Part shown: in pieces, positions 34,881 through 43,697 of the stretch
Layout of the letters: each line of letters begins with the position of its first letter
Numbering within the stretch: position 1 is the first letter of the stretch
Origin: Bradyrhizobium forestalis
GTDB taxonomy: Bacteria > Pseudomonadota > Alphaproteobacteria > Rhizobiales > Xanthobacteraceae
DNA length: 64,000 nt
Assembly (NCBI RefSeq): GCF_002795245.1
Contig: NZ_PGVG01000016.1
Span: forward strand, 1 to 64,000
Direction of reading: 5' to 3'
Notes under the pieces: model-generated
Databases searched by the model: none
Told to the model about the DNA's origin: nothing
The model's input: only the letters and a program-made list of their open reading frames with translations
Made by a program: the position numbers and the translations under genes

Positions 34881-35591
34881 TTATCACCCATTCATTGCAA
34901 GACGCCGTCAAAGAGACCGACGACTAATGATAATGACTGGCAGGTTCCTATCAGCAGATGGGTACCCGGCCCGACGAGGTACCCGCGCAACGACAATTAG
35001 AGACCTGCGTGCGAAGTGATCGGTGTTGATTTGCGATGTGCTCCCGATGTCTGCGTGCTCTATTGCAACGCCTGCGTACTGGGCAGCGAAATGTCGTTCG
35101 CCACCGGGCGTGCGCAAAACGACCAACTACTGTGTTCCCGGCACACCACGTTCTAAATAGAATCGCCATCTAGGCAGCATCATTGTCCACGATCGGCGGC
35201 GCGGCGGACAAGTAAGCTTCTGCTAATCGCAAGCAGACATGCACAGCATTCCCTCGGACCAAATCGGCCGACGCAGTGGCTACCTGCCTTGCACTATGCT
35301 CTTCGGACTCCATCATGACAGGCACTTCGATCTACTTAGCGCTGCGGGAGGCGCGGCTCGCCTTCTAACGAAAGGGCGGACCTTGGAGACGAGTGATTTG
35401 TGAGCAACGGCTACCGTACCGGCATACCATAGCCGCGCACAACCATCACCAGGCAATGCTCGCTCGATCTTGCTATTCGATGTTTAATCGAGATCCTTCT
35501 GGCGCGCCGTCCTCATCACGAGTTCACCTGATCAAAATTCCACCTTTCCTCACCTATATCTCGCCTGCCGCAACACGACGAGTGTGTTCGC
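34881..35591. other. Intergenic region between fdxB and the Rieske gene
   Basis: About 710 bp with no supported gene on either strand. It must contain the end of the nifDKENX-fdxB transcript and the promoter for the Rieske gene, but I could not identify a terminator hairpin or a -24/-12 element with confidence. Confidence 0.5.
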
Positions 35592-35891
35592 TCACGCCGC
35601 TTCAGGTACGGCTGAAGTGTGAGTCTGGCAGTTGGCCGGGCAAACCCTGGCGCATGCACCGCAGCCAATGCAGGCGCCTTGATCATTCAGAAACATAATC
35701 TTCTTTTCGATCTCATCGTCCTCGTCGTCATCGAGCTCGACAAGTTCGCCCTCCTGGCTGCTTCCTTTCAACGTCATGACATCTCGACCGCACACCTTGA
35801 AACAGCGGCCACAGCCGATGCACTTCTTTGGATCGATCGAGATCAGGTATTGTGGCGTCCAGTCGCGTCCGTCTCGTGTTTGAAACGACAT
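35592..35891 (-). CDS. fdxB: Ferredoxin III, nif-specific (FdxB)
   Basis: A nif-specific ferredoxin with two [4Fe-4S] clusters, 99 residues. The motifs CIGCGRCFKVCGRDVM and CIGCGACARVCPAN are separated by a long acidic linker (ELDDDEDDEIEKK) typical of FdxB. It ends the nifDKENX transcription unit and probably supplies electrons to nitrogenase or to NifEN. Confidence 0.95.
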   Translation of the reverse strand: MSFQTRDGRDWTPQYLISIDPKKCIGCGRCFKVCGRDVMTLKGSSQEGELVELDDDEDDEIEKKIMFLNDQGACIGCGACARVCPANCQTHTSAVPEAA

Positions 35892-35902
35892 GCATTGCCC
35901 CT

Positions 35903-36103
35903 TTAAGTCTTTTCAAGCGCCTTCAAGTCGAGGCCCTTGCGCTCAAGTTCGGCATAGGCATCGTACGCCTTCTGCGCCACCAACATGATCGAAGTCCAGT
36001 TGATGGGTAATTCTTCGGAAAGGTCGTGCAGATCCATCTTCGCCTGTATTGCCTTGGCGGATACTTTCCTTAGTTCGGCCTTTAGTGTTTCACGATCGCT
36101 CAT
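35903..36103 (-). CDS. NifX-linked small protein (DUF683/CCE_0567 family)
   Basis: A 66-residue helical protein (MSDRETLKAELRKVSAKAI, LHDLSEELPINWTSIM, AQKAYDAYAELE) of a family always found near nifX. The function is unknown; one cyanobacterial member is a four-helix homo-oligomer reported to bind metal. The start overlaps the stop of the DUF269 gene by ATGA, showing coupling. Confidence 0.88.
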   Translation of the reverse strand: MSDRETLKAELRKVSAKAIQAKMDLHDLSEELPINWTSIMLVAQKAYDAYAELERKGLDLKALEKT

Positions 36104-36576
36104 GAGTATCCCCAATAGTTCGCCACCTGCGGAAATTTCCGAATTAGGTCGATTCCGTCGCTGACATATTTGTCGCCCTCCTGCGCGAGCTTTACGAAAC
36201 TATCAAATCCAAAGCGATGCACATCGCGCAGCTGCTTGTTCACGGCGATCAGCCGGCCTGAGATAAGCACCATGCGGCCGAAGCCTTCATGATGCAGATC
36301 CAGAATCGGCTGGATCATCCCGCCGGTCTCCCTCTCGATCGAGAGCGCGACCGCATCGAAGAACAGCTTAAGCCGCCACAGTGTATCGGGATCGGGATCA
36401 CCGATAATCGGCAATGCGCGCCTTTTCTGCTTGTCCAAGATATAGGGTTCGAGCAGGTCAAGATCACTCTTTGCCTCCCAGGCTCCGTTGGTATCCTGAG
36501 CACGCCAAATCTTGATCAACTCCTTGAGGAATGGCGCGTCGACGGCGCTGCCCTGCTGCTCTATTTTAGCGGTCAT
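36100..36576 (-). CDS. NifX-associated protein (DUF269)
   Basis: A 158-residue nif-conserved protein that contains FLKELIKIWRAQDTNGAWE, FFDAVALSIERETGGM, GRMVLISGRLIAVNKQLRDVH and FGFDSFVKLAQEG. The DUF269 family follows nifX in most diazotrophs. It has been proposed to help cofactor trafficking, but its biochemical role is not firmly shown. It lies 4 bp after nifX. Confidence 0.93.
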   Translation of the reverse strand: MTAKIEQQGSAVDAPFLKELIKIWRAQDTNGAWEAKSDLDLLEPYILDKQKRRALPIIGDPDPDTLWRLKLFFDAVALSIERETGGMIQPILDLHHEGFGRMVLISGRLIAVNKQLRDVHRFGFDSFVKLAQEGDKYVSDGIDLIRKFPQVANYWGYS

Positions 36577-36582
36577 ATCACC

Positions 36583-36978
36583 TCATTCGTCGAACTTGAA
36601 CGTACGCGGTCGGTCCTTTGCCATGGCCTTGCGTAGCCAGGGGGGTGGCGTGCCGTTCAATACGCGCTCGAGCTTTTCGAGCAACACCAGAATGCTTTCT
36701 GGTTTGTTCACCTTGATAGGATGAATCTTGTTGGCCACCACGCGCGCAGCCCCGGCACCGCCGATGGCGGCGACGTAAAGAATCGCGCAATCCTTGATCG
36801 CCTCGATCTTTGGCGCCAACTTATCGTCGTTGCCGTCTTCCTTAAGGTCGCCCTCAAACTCAATCGCTTTGAGAAACACGTGCCCGCCAGGCGCGACGTC
36901 GTAGATTGCGATATTCTTTGCCCAACCAAAATGGGCATCGACCCGACTCATGTCCTGAGTGGCAAACGCGACCTTCAT
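36583..36978 (-). CDS. nifX: NifX, FeMo-cofactor precursor carrier
   Basis: NifX binds NifB-co and the VK-cluster and passes them between NifB and NifEN. It has 131 residues, starting MKVAFATQDMSRVDAHFGWAK at 36978. The start overlaps the nifN stop by ATGA. The core has AILYVAAIGGAGAARVVANKIHP and ends with PWLRKAM...FKFDE. The family is related to the C-terminus of NifB. Confidence 0.95.
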   Translation of the reverse strand: MKVAFATQDMSRVDAHFGWAKNIAIYDVAPGGHVFLKAIEFEGDLKEDGNDDKLAPKIEAIKDCAILYVAAIGGAGAARVVANKIHPIKVNKPESILVLLEKLERVLNGTPPPWLRKAMAKDRPRTFKFDE

Positions 36979-38384
36979 GCAACCGACCTCCCAGCCGCGC
37001 CGGTGGAGCTGCGATACCCCGAGCATCGTGGCAGACCGGCCGCAGTCCGCCATCTATCGGGTGTAGGCTGATCGTTTTCCTCGCGGTGCGCGATCACGAG
37101 GTTGGCGATTTCAAAGATCAGATTGCGGGTACCACGATAGCCCACGGATAGTTGGTGTCCCGCCCCAAGTCGATCGAACATCGGAAAACCCGTGCGATAG
37201 AACGGCAATTTCAGCCGAGCCGCCGCTTGTCTGCCATGCGAATGCGTGATCAGCAGGTCGCAATTGTGTGTTTTGGCAAGCCCTTCCAGATCCTCGAGAT
37301 CGCCAATGAGTACCTCCTTGGCCTTGATCCGCTCGATCACCTCCGACTGAGTGGTCGTCACGGCCGCTGTCACCTGCGCGCCCATGTCGTGCAGCATACC
37401 GGACACATCGAACAGAAGGTCTGGCTCAGCGCCGATAGCAACTTTGCGACCGCCAATATGGAAGTGCGCGTCCAGCATTGCATCGGCGAGCTGACCGCGC
37501 TGCCGCCGATATTTCAAGGGTATGGGGCGGCCGCTGATCTCGCTCAAGAACGTCATGAATTCGTCGTTTGGACAGAGACCACACAGCCGCTCGAAGATAC
37601 GAAAAGGCACGCCGGTCTTGACCTGCATGACCTCTGCCGCACGCTGCATCTGCGCCCCGATTGCAATCGTCCATCCGGCGCGGCCCATGCTCTCAATTTC
37701 GTCGACGCCGATGCCGCCGATGGTCGTTGGCGTAAACTCATCGGGGATATGTCCATCGAGCGATCCTGCTACGTCAGGGAGGAAGGACGGGCACAACCCG
37801 AAATCTTCCAGTATGACACGGAGTTCATCAATATCGCCGGGCGTGAGGTGACATCCCGGCAGAACATTCACTTTCAATGGGTCAGGCAGTCCATTGGCGC
37901 CGGGCCCTTCCACCAGCACCTCTACAATGCGTGCCACAGCCTTCCCCCAGCCGTCCTGGAACGCGCCCTTGAAATCAGGCGTCGAGACATACACCAGTGG
38001 CAACTTTGCGAGTTGGGGATGCTTGCAACGGATTAGCTTGAGGTAGGCATCCACATCGTCGCCGTTGGTCTCGGTGACACCGGTCGAGCAGATTCCGATG
38101 ATTTTTGGCTTGGTACGGTTGTAGATGTTCAGTATCGCCTGCTCGAGATTCTCATAACCGCCGAGTACGGTCGCGACCTCGCTCATCGCGGTGGTCTGCA
38201 GCGGTACTGCCTCTTTGAAATGCCGGACGAAAAGCGTGAGCCCGAAGGATGTGCATCCCTGGGAACCGTGCAGAAGCGGCATCGCCCCGCGCAGCCCCAT
38301 GAAGGCGAATGCGCCGCCGATCGGCTGACTCATCTTCAGCGGGTTGACAGCGCAGGCTTTCGTCGGCGCCGTGACGATGGCCAT
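36975..38384 (-). CDS. nifN: NifN, FeMo-cofactor scaffold beta subunit
   Basis: NifN forms the NifEN scaffold on which NifB-co matures to FeMo-cofactor. It has 469 residues and is homologous to NifK. Visible features are CAVNPLKMSQPIGGAFAFMG, LLHGSQGCTSFGLT, ICSTGVTETNGDD and ITHSHGRQAA. The last 25 residues, after NDQPTPDRW, are a variable tail. It starts 9 bp after nifE and overlaps nifX. Confidence 0.96.
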   Translation of the reverse strand: MAIVTAPTKACAVNPLKMSQPIGGAFAFMGLRGAMPLLHGSQGCTSFGLTLFVRHFKEAVPLQTTAMSEVATVLGGYENLEQAILNIYNRTKPKIIGICSTGVTETNGDDVDAYLKLIRCKHPQLAKLPLVYVSTPDFKGAFQDGWGKAVARIVEVLVEGPGANGLPDPLKVNVLPGCHLTPGDIDELRVILEDFGLCPSFLPDVAGSLDGHIPDEFTPTTIGGIGVDEIESMGRAGWTIAIGAQMQRAAEVMQVKTGVPFRIFERLCGLCPNDEFMTFLSEISGRPIPLKYRRQRGQLADAMLDAHFHIGGRKVAIGAEPDLLFDVSGMLHDMGAQVTAAVTTTQSEVIERIKAKEVLIGDLEDLEGLAKTHNCDLLITHSHGRQAAARLKLPFYRTGFPMFDRLGAGHQLSVGYRGTRNLIFEIANLVIAHREENDQPTPDRWRTAAGLPRCSGYRSSTGAAGRSVA

Positions 38385-38393
38385 GACGCCTCC

Positions 38394-40040
38394 CTATTCT
38401 GCGGCCTGTCGCATGACAGATGGGTCGGACACCAAGATACCTTCGATGCGTCTCCGGCAGCAGCCTCCGACCGCATTGGTATGCTCTCTCACCGCTGCGA
38501 CGCTGCTCAGGCCGTGCGCGTAGATTGCATCCTCAATCGTGCCTAAATCGACCGCGTTGCACACGCAGATCTTCCTCGCGCGGCGCGCGGTTTCGGCGAG
38601 CGCCGGATCGCACGCGATCGCGGCCACCGGCGATGGCATCTGCTCCATCGCCTTGGCCAATGCCTCCCATGGGGCCGGTCGACGTAGCTGCTCCCACATC
38701 GGACTGGAGAGCGACTTATCGATCTCCTCCACCAGCTTGACCATTCCGACATAGCCCATATAGGCGTGGCAACGCTCCTGGTTGATATCGAGCCAGGGCA
38801 TCGCCGCTTTCAGCGCGACGAACTGCGACTTGCCGCCCGACAGCATGATGTCCGCTTTTGCGTCCTTCAACATCTTATACATTTCGCGCGGAGTCATGTC
38901 CTCAATCATGTAGGCATCCCGCCCCATGAGCTCCTTGATGCGCTCCTTGTCATTCCTGGTTGATTTCTTGACGCTGGTCCCGACTAACTCAAGCCCAGCT
39001 TCCTGGAGTGCCGCAACGATCGACCATGACTTGACGCCGCCGGTAATCAACAACGCCCTCTTGCCTTCAAATCGTGGCTTGTACGGCCCTATCGCAGCCC
39101 GGACCCACGCTTCCTCGCGCGCGATCACCGCCTCAGTTCGCCCGAGCAGATCTGCAGGCGCGCCGCGCTCAACCAATAAGCGCGCAAGCTGACGCAGCGA
39201 TTCGCTCGAATCTTGAATACCGTAGAACGACCCCTCGAAGAAAGGAATCCCGTAGCGTTGCTCCATCTTGCGTGCGACGTTGATCATGGACTTTGAGCAC
39301 ACCAACATCGCCGCCCGCGCGCGATGGGATGAAGCGACTTCGCGATACTTGCCATCGCCGGAGATGCAGGAGAGAATCCGTATCCCAAGTTCGTCTAGCA
39401 ATGGCTTCACTTGCCAGAGCTCTCCCGAAAGGTTGTATTCCCCGATCAGGTTGATATCGCACGGGGTGGTGTAGTCCGGCTCTTGCGTCCCGATCACATG
39501 GTCGAGCAATGCTTCGCCGGCGAGCTTGTTACCGAGGTTCTTCGAGCCGACGAAGCCCGGGGAATTGATCGGGATCACCGGCTTTGCGAACCTTTGAGAT
39601 GCTGCCTTACAAACTGCGTTGATGTCGTCGCCGATCATCGCCGGGATGCAGGTTTGATAGACGAAGATGGCGGGCGGGTCGCACTTGTCGATGATCTCCT
39701 TGATCGCTTTACAGAGCCGCTTCTCGCCTCCGAATACAATATCGGTTTCGCTCAAATCTGTTGTGAACGAGGTGCGCCACAGATTCGAGCCTGACGACGC
39801 CGCGCCGCGATTGTCCCAGGAATTCCCTTCGCACGCGATCGGACCATGCACCAAGTGAGCGACATCGGTGAACGGCTGCAGCGCAACCTTGGCGCCATCG
39901 AAAGCACAGCCACCAGCAGCGCTACCCGGCAGCAGTTGTTTGGTGCAGCCGTTCTTGCGTTCAGCCTCCGACTTACTGCCGTTTTTGGCGCAGCCCGGCT
40001 CGTCAAAAATCTTCTGGACCGTGGCCGCCAGTGAAGTCAT
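38394..40040 (-). CDS. nifE: NifE, FeMo-cofactor scaffold alpha subunit, with C-terminal BFD-like domain
   Basis: NifE is the alpha subunit of the NifEN scaffold, homologous to NifD. It has 548 residues. Conserved sites include GGCAFDGAKVAL, VHGPIACEGNSWDNRG, YQTCIPAMIGDDI and HAYMGYVG. Residues about 490-535 form an extra domain (KICVCNAVDLGTIEDAIYAH, GLSSVAAVREHT, VGGCCRRR) with C492, C494, C527 and C528. This resembles bacterioferritin-associated ferredoxin and the central NifU domain, so it may hold a [2Fe-2S] cluster. Bradyrhizobium NifE proteins share this extension, whereas Azotobacter NifE (about 475 residues) lacks it. Confidence 0.95.
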   Translation of the reverse strand: MTSLAATVQKIFDEPGCAKNGSKSEAERKNGCTKQLLPGSAAGGCAFDGAKVALQPFTDVAHLVHGPIACEGNSWDNRGAASSGSNLWRTSFTTDLSETDIVFGGEKRLCKAIKEIIDKCDPPAIFVYQTCIPAMIGDDINAVCKAASQRFAKPVIPINSPGFVGSKNLGNKLAGEALLDHVIGTQEPDYTTPCDINLIGEYNLSGELWQVKPLLDELGIRILSCISGDGKYREVASSHRARAAMLVCSKSMINVARKMEQRYGIPFFEGSFYGIQDSSESLRQLARLLVERGAPADLLGRTEAVIAREEAWVRAAIGPYKPRFEGKRALLITGGVKSWSIVAALQEAGLELVGTSVKKSTRNDKERIKELMGRDAYMIEDMTPREMYKMLKDAKADIMLSGGKSQFVALKAAMPWLDINQERCHAYMGYVGMVKLVEEIDKSLSSPMWEQLRRPAPWEALAKAMEQMPSPVAAIACDPALAETARRARKICVCNAVDLGTIEDAIYAHGLSSVAAVREHTNAVGGCCRRRIEGILVSDPSVMRQAAE

Positions 40041-40137
40041 CCCTTTTCCTCTCAGCGCAAACTAATTGCATGGTCAACGGTCGTGTGCTTGTGCCATCGC
40101 CGAGTTATTGGGCGATGGCACGCGCCACGGTCGCTCA

Positions 40138-41694
40138 TCAACGAATGATGTCGAAGCTGTAGTCAGTTTTGCCAAGAACGTTTGTCTTCTTGTCCATCTC
40201 ATCGAAGATCTTGTCCAGGATCTTCACCAGCACATTCAGGCCGCCCTGATAGCCCCATAGGGGGGAGCGGTGATGGTGATGCCGATCAAAAACCGGAAAG
40301 CCGATGCGGATCAGTGGCGTTCCAGTATCGCGCTCCAGATACTTGCCGTAGGTGTTGCCAATCAGAAAATCGACTGGCTCAGTGAACAGGAGTGAGCGCA
40401 TGTGCCAGAGGTCTCGGCCCGGATAGGCTTGGCAGCCCTGCCCAAATGGCGAGCTTGCAAGCAGCACCTGCATTTTTTCGTGCCATGCCTTGCTGCCATT
40501 CGTGGACAGCACATGGGTCGGTTCGGCGCCGAGTTCGAGCAGAAACGCAGCCAACCCATAGCAAAGATCCGGATCGCCATAAATCGCGAACTTCTTGCCA
40601 TGGATATGCGCGCTGGAGTCAGCGATGGCGTCGACCAGGCGGCCACGTTCTCGCGCGAGTTGCTCGGGAATCTCCTTGCCGCTGATGCGTGACAGCGCCA
40701 CGATAAAGTCATCCGTTGCGGATAAGCCCACCGGGTAGTTGAAGGATACGACGTCCTGGCCATGCTCAGCCACGAATGGCAGTGTTTTTTCGGTGCACCA
40801 CTGCTGCATGGAAATCGTCGCCTTGGCGTGAACCGCGTTGGCCGCATCTTCCAGCGTCGTGCCTCCGTCATACATCCGGAATTCGCCGTCTGTCGGAGTA
40901 TCGAAGACTTCGGAATTATCCGCGAGAATCGTGTGCTGGATGCCCATCAACGCCAAGATGCGCTTGATCTCGCGAAGGTTCCCGACGGTATAGCCATCGA
41001 ACCCACCAATGATGTTGATCGCCCCGTTCTGCTTGCGCTCCAGCTTCGGCGCTGTTCCGGCCTTACCGTCCCAAAAATGCTCCAGAATGCCCTTGAGCGC
41101 ATTGTCATAACCGGTGACGTGGCTGCCGACGAACGCCGGCGTATGGGCGAATGGCACGTCGAAGTCTGCCGGCACCGAGCCTTTTTCTTTCGACGTCTTG
41201 ATGAAGGCGTTTAGGTCATCGCCAATCACCTCGGCCATGCAGGTCGTCGAGACCGCAATCATCTTGGGTTTGTACATGTTGTAGCTGTTGGAGAGCCCGT
41301 CGATCATGTTGTTCAGGCCGCCGAATACGGCAGCGTCTTCCGTCATCGACGAGGAGACGCAGGAAGAAGGCTCCTTGAAGTGCCGCGACAGATGGCTGCG
41401 GTAATAGGCCACGCAGCCTTGCGAGCCGTGGACGAAGGGCAGCGTGCCCTCAAAGCCAACAGAGGCGAATACGGCGCCAAGCGGCTGGCATGCCTTGGCC
41501 GGATTTACCGCTAGCGCCTCCCGCGCAAAGTTCTTTTCGCGATATTCGGCCGTCTTCGTCCATTCCTTGATGCGTTCGACCTCGGCGGGATCGCGAGGAT
41601 TCTCGAATATCTTCTTCTTGACCAGCATCTGCTGGTATTCTGGACCGCGGAACAGCTCGAGATGATCGAGCACGTGTTCGGCACTCTGCGCCAT
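40138..41694 (-). CDS. nifK: Nitrogenase MoFe protein beta chain NifK
   Basis: NifK is the beta subunit of dinitrogenase. It has 518 residues. P-cluster Cys lie in KACQPLGAVFA, HGSQGCVAYYRSH and STTCMAEVIGDD. The conserved C-terminal FPVFDRHHHHRSPLWGYQGG is present. It lies 65 bp after nifD and 97 bp before nifE in the nifDKENX operon. Confidence 0.98.
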   Translation of the reverse strand: MAQSAEHVLDHLELFRGPEYQQMLVKKKIFENPRDPAEVERIKEWTKTAEYREKNFAREALAVNPAKACQPLGAVFASVGFEGTLPFVHGSQGCVAYYRSHLSRHFKEPSSCVSSSMTEDAAVFGGLNNMIDGLSNSYNMYKPKMIAVSTTCMAEVIGDDLNAFIKTSKEKGSVPADFDVPFAHTPAFVGSHVTGYDNALKGILEHFWDGKAGTAPKLERKQNGAINIIGGFDGYTVGNLREIKRILALMGIQHTILADNSEVFDTPTDGEFRMYDGGTTLEDAANAVHAKATISMQQWCTEKTLPFVAEHGQDVVSFNYPVGLSATDDFIVALSRISGKEIPEQLARERGRLVDAIADSSAHIHGKKFAIYGDPDLCYGLAAFLLELGAEPTHVLSTNGSKAWHEKMQVLLASSPFGQGCQAYPGRDLWHMRSLLFTEPVDFLIGNTYGKYLERDTGTPLIRIGFPVFDRHHHHRSPLWGYQGGLNVLVKILDKIFDEMDKKTNVLGKTDYSFDIIR

Positions 41695-41759
41695 TGTTGA
41701 AGTCCTTCACTATCGAGATTCGTGTCGCCCCGGCTTCCCACAGAGCGCGATGAGTTGGT

Positions 41760-43262
41760 TTATTCTGCAGCCAGGAGCTTGGCTCTCGAAGCTTCCTTCC
41801 AGGGGGCCTTCGTTTTCTTCCAGACCGGCGAGTTGATGGCCATGTCCATGTCGCGCGCAAAGATGGCAAAACCGTCATAGCCGTGATATGGGCCCGAATA
41901 GTCCCAGGAGTGCATCTGCCGGAACGGCACACCCATCTTTTGAAAAACGTATTTTTCCTTGATGCCCGAGCCGACGAGGTCAGGCTGGAGCTTTTCGACG
42001 AAGTGCTCGAACTCGTAACCATTGACGTCATCGTAGATGAGCGTGCTGTCCTTTACGTAGTGCTGAGCTGTGCGCTGATAGTCATCGTTGTGACCGAACT
42101 CGTATCCGGTACCAATGACTTCCATCCCGAGGTCCTCGTATGCGCCAATCACATGACGCGGACGGAGCCCGCCGACGTACAGCATCACCGTCTTGCCCTC
42201 CAGGCGCGGGCGATATTTTGCGATCACGGCGTTCACCAGCGGTTGGTACTTTTCAATCACCCGCTCGGCGCCTTCCTTGATCTTGTCGTCGAAATAGCCC
42301 GCAATCTTGCGCAGCGACTCTGCGATCTTTGAAGGTCCGAAGAAGTTGTATTCGCACCAGGGGATGCCGAACTTCTCTTCCATGTGGCGTGAGATGTAGT
42401 TCATGGAACGGTAGCAATGCAGAATGTTGAGCTTTGCCTTCGGCGTTGCCTCGAGCTCAGCTAGCGAACCGTCGCCAGACCACTGCGCGATCACCCGCAG
42501 GCCCATCTCCTCTAGTAGAATTCGCGATGACCAGGCGTCGCCGCCGATATTGTAGTCTCCGATGATCGCAACATCGTACGGCGTCGGCTCAAACGTTGGT
42601 TTGCCATCGGACTCGAGCTTGTCGAAAATCCAATCGCGCACCGCGTCGTTGGCAATGTGGTGGCCTAGTGACTGCGACACGCCCCGAAAGCCCTCACAAC
42701 GGACCGGCACGATGGTCTTGCCGCCATATTCCTTGGATTTTGCTCTCGACACGGCCTCGATGTCGTCACCGATCAATCCGATCGGGCATTCCGATTGGAT
42801 CGTGATGCCGTTGTTGAGCGGAAACAGCTCCTGGATTTCATCAAGAATTTTGACCAGCTTTTTGTCGCCACCGAACACGATATCCTTTTCCTGGAAGTCC
42901 GAGGTGAACTGCAGGGTCACGAAGCTATCGATGCCCGTCGTGCCAACGTAATAATTGCGTCGCGAGCCCCACGAATACTGACCGCAGCCGACCGGGCCGT
43001 GGCTGATATGGACCATGTCCTTGATCGGTCCCCAGACCACTCCCTTTGACCCTGCATAGGCGCAGCCTCTGATCGTCATCACGCCAGGTATGGATTTGAT
43101 GTTGGACTTCACCCCGCAATCTGACTTGCCGGCTTGGTGAACGTTGAGGTGCTTGGCACGCCGTTTCGCGGTTTTCTCCGGATAGACCTTCAGCACCTCC
43201 TCGATCAGCTCTTTGTTGCGAGCCCTGATTTCTGCGATGCTCTGGGTCGTGGCGAGACTCAT
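41760..43262 (-). CDS. nifD: Nitrogenase MoFe protein alpha chain NifD
   Basis: NifD is the alpha subunit of dinitrogenase and holds FeMo-cofactor. It has 500 residues, the Bradyrhizobium length. P-cluster Cys lie in RGCAYAGSKG, GPVGCGQYSW and SECPIGLIGDD. FeMo-cofactor ligands are the Cys in ILHCYRSMNY and the His in RQMHSWDYSGPYHGYDGF. ATG 43262 follows AAGGA; the frame extends upstream through the promoter without conservation. It is controlled by the -24/-12 element at 43317-43332 and two NifA sites. Confidence 0.98.
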   Translation of the reverse strand: MSLATTQSIAEIRARNKELIEEVLKVYPEKTAKRRAKHLNVHQAGKSDCGVKSNIKSIPGVMTIRGCAYAGSKGVVWGPIKDMVHISHGPVGCGQYSWGSRRNYYVGTTGIDSFVTLQFTSDFQEKDIVFGGDKKLVKILDEIQELFPLNNGITIQSECPIGLIGDDIEAVSRAKSKEYGGKTIVPVRCEGFRGVSQSLGHHIANDAVRDWIFDKLESDGKPTFEPTPYDVAIIGDYNIGGDAWSSRILLEEMGLRVIAQWSGDGSLAELEATPKAKLNILHCYRSMNYISRHMEEKFGIPWCEYNFFGPSKIAESLRKIAGYFDDKIKEGAERVIEKYQPLVNAVIAKYRPRLEGKTVMLYVGGLRPRHVIGAYEDLGMEVIGTGYEFGHNDDYQRTAQHYVKDSTLIYDDVNGYEFEHFVEKLQPDLVGSGIKEKYVFQKMGVPFRQMHSWDYSGPYHGYDGFAIFARDMDMAINSPVWKKTKAPWKEASRAKLLAAE

Positions 43263-43316
43263 CTGATGTCCTTCAAAGGTTAGCTGTTGCGAGGGCGACT
43301 TCTTGAGCAAGACTTT

Positions 43317-43332
43317 AGCAACGAGCATGCCA
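43317..43332 (-). promoter_or_regulatory. Sigma-54 promoter of nifDKENX
   Basis: On the minus strand the sequence is TGGCAT-GCTCG-TTGCT, with GG-N10-GC, about 55 bp before the nifD ATG. Confidence 0.9.
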
Positions 43333-43403
43333 GCGTCTCTTGAGCACCAAAAAACATAGCAAACAAAATCGCTTAGCGAGCCTCCTGCGGTGACGGGGGG
43401 TGT

Positions 43404-43419
43404 TGTTGCGAATCCGACA
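43404..43419. promoter_or_regulatory. NifA upstream activator site 1 (nifD)
   Basis: TGT-TGCGAATCCG-ACA, an exact TGT-N10-ACA site 72 bp upstream of the nifD -24 box. Confidence 0.85.
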
Positions 43420-43454
43420 TTAGCTTTGGGCAGAGAAAACTCTCGGTTTGGCCC

Positions 43455-43470
43455 TGTTCGAAATGAAACA
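43455..43470. promoter_or_regulatory. NifA upstream activator site 2 (nifD)
   Basis: TGT-TCGAAATGAA-ACA, a second exact site, 51 bp centre to centre from the first. Confidence 0.82.
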
Positions 43471-43520
43471 AGGCTGCCTATGCGTGAAATCGCCTGCCCC
43501 GCCCAATTCTCGAGCGTGTC

Positions 43521-43546
43521 CGCGATCGCAGTACTCTGCGATCGCG
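43521..43546. repeat. Perfect inverted repeat between sufS and nifD
   Basis: CGCGATCGCAG-TACT-CTGCGATCGCG forms an 11-bp perfect stem with a 4-base loop, 150 bp past the sufS stop and just upstream of the nifD activator sites. It could insulate nifD from suf transcription or terminate it. No T-run follows. Confidence 0.75.
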
Positions 43547-43697
43547 CTCGCCGAAGGCCCTGCACAGGAAGACCGGCCGCAAGAGCGGTTGGCCCAAACA
43601 GGCCTGCCAATGCTATCTATGCTTGCCGCGACCGACAGGTGCTTACCTGCTGCGATGCGATGAGGTGCATGACCTCATCCAGCGTTGGCTCGCCGAA

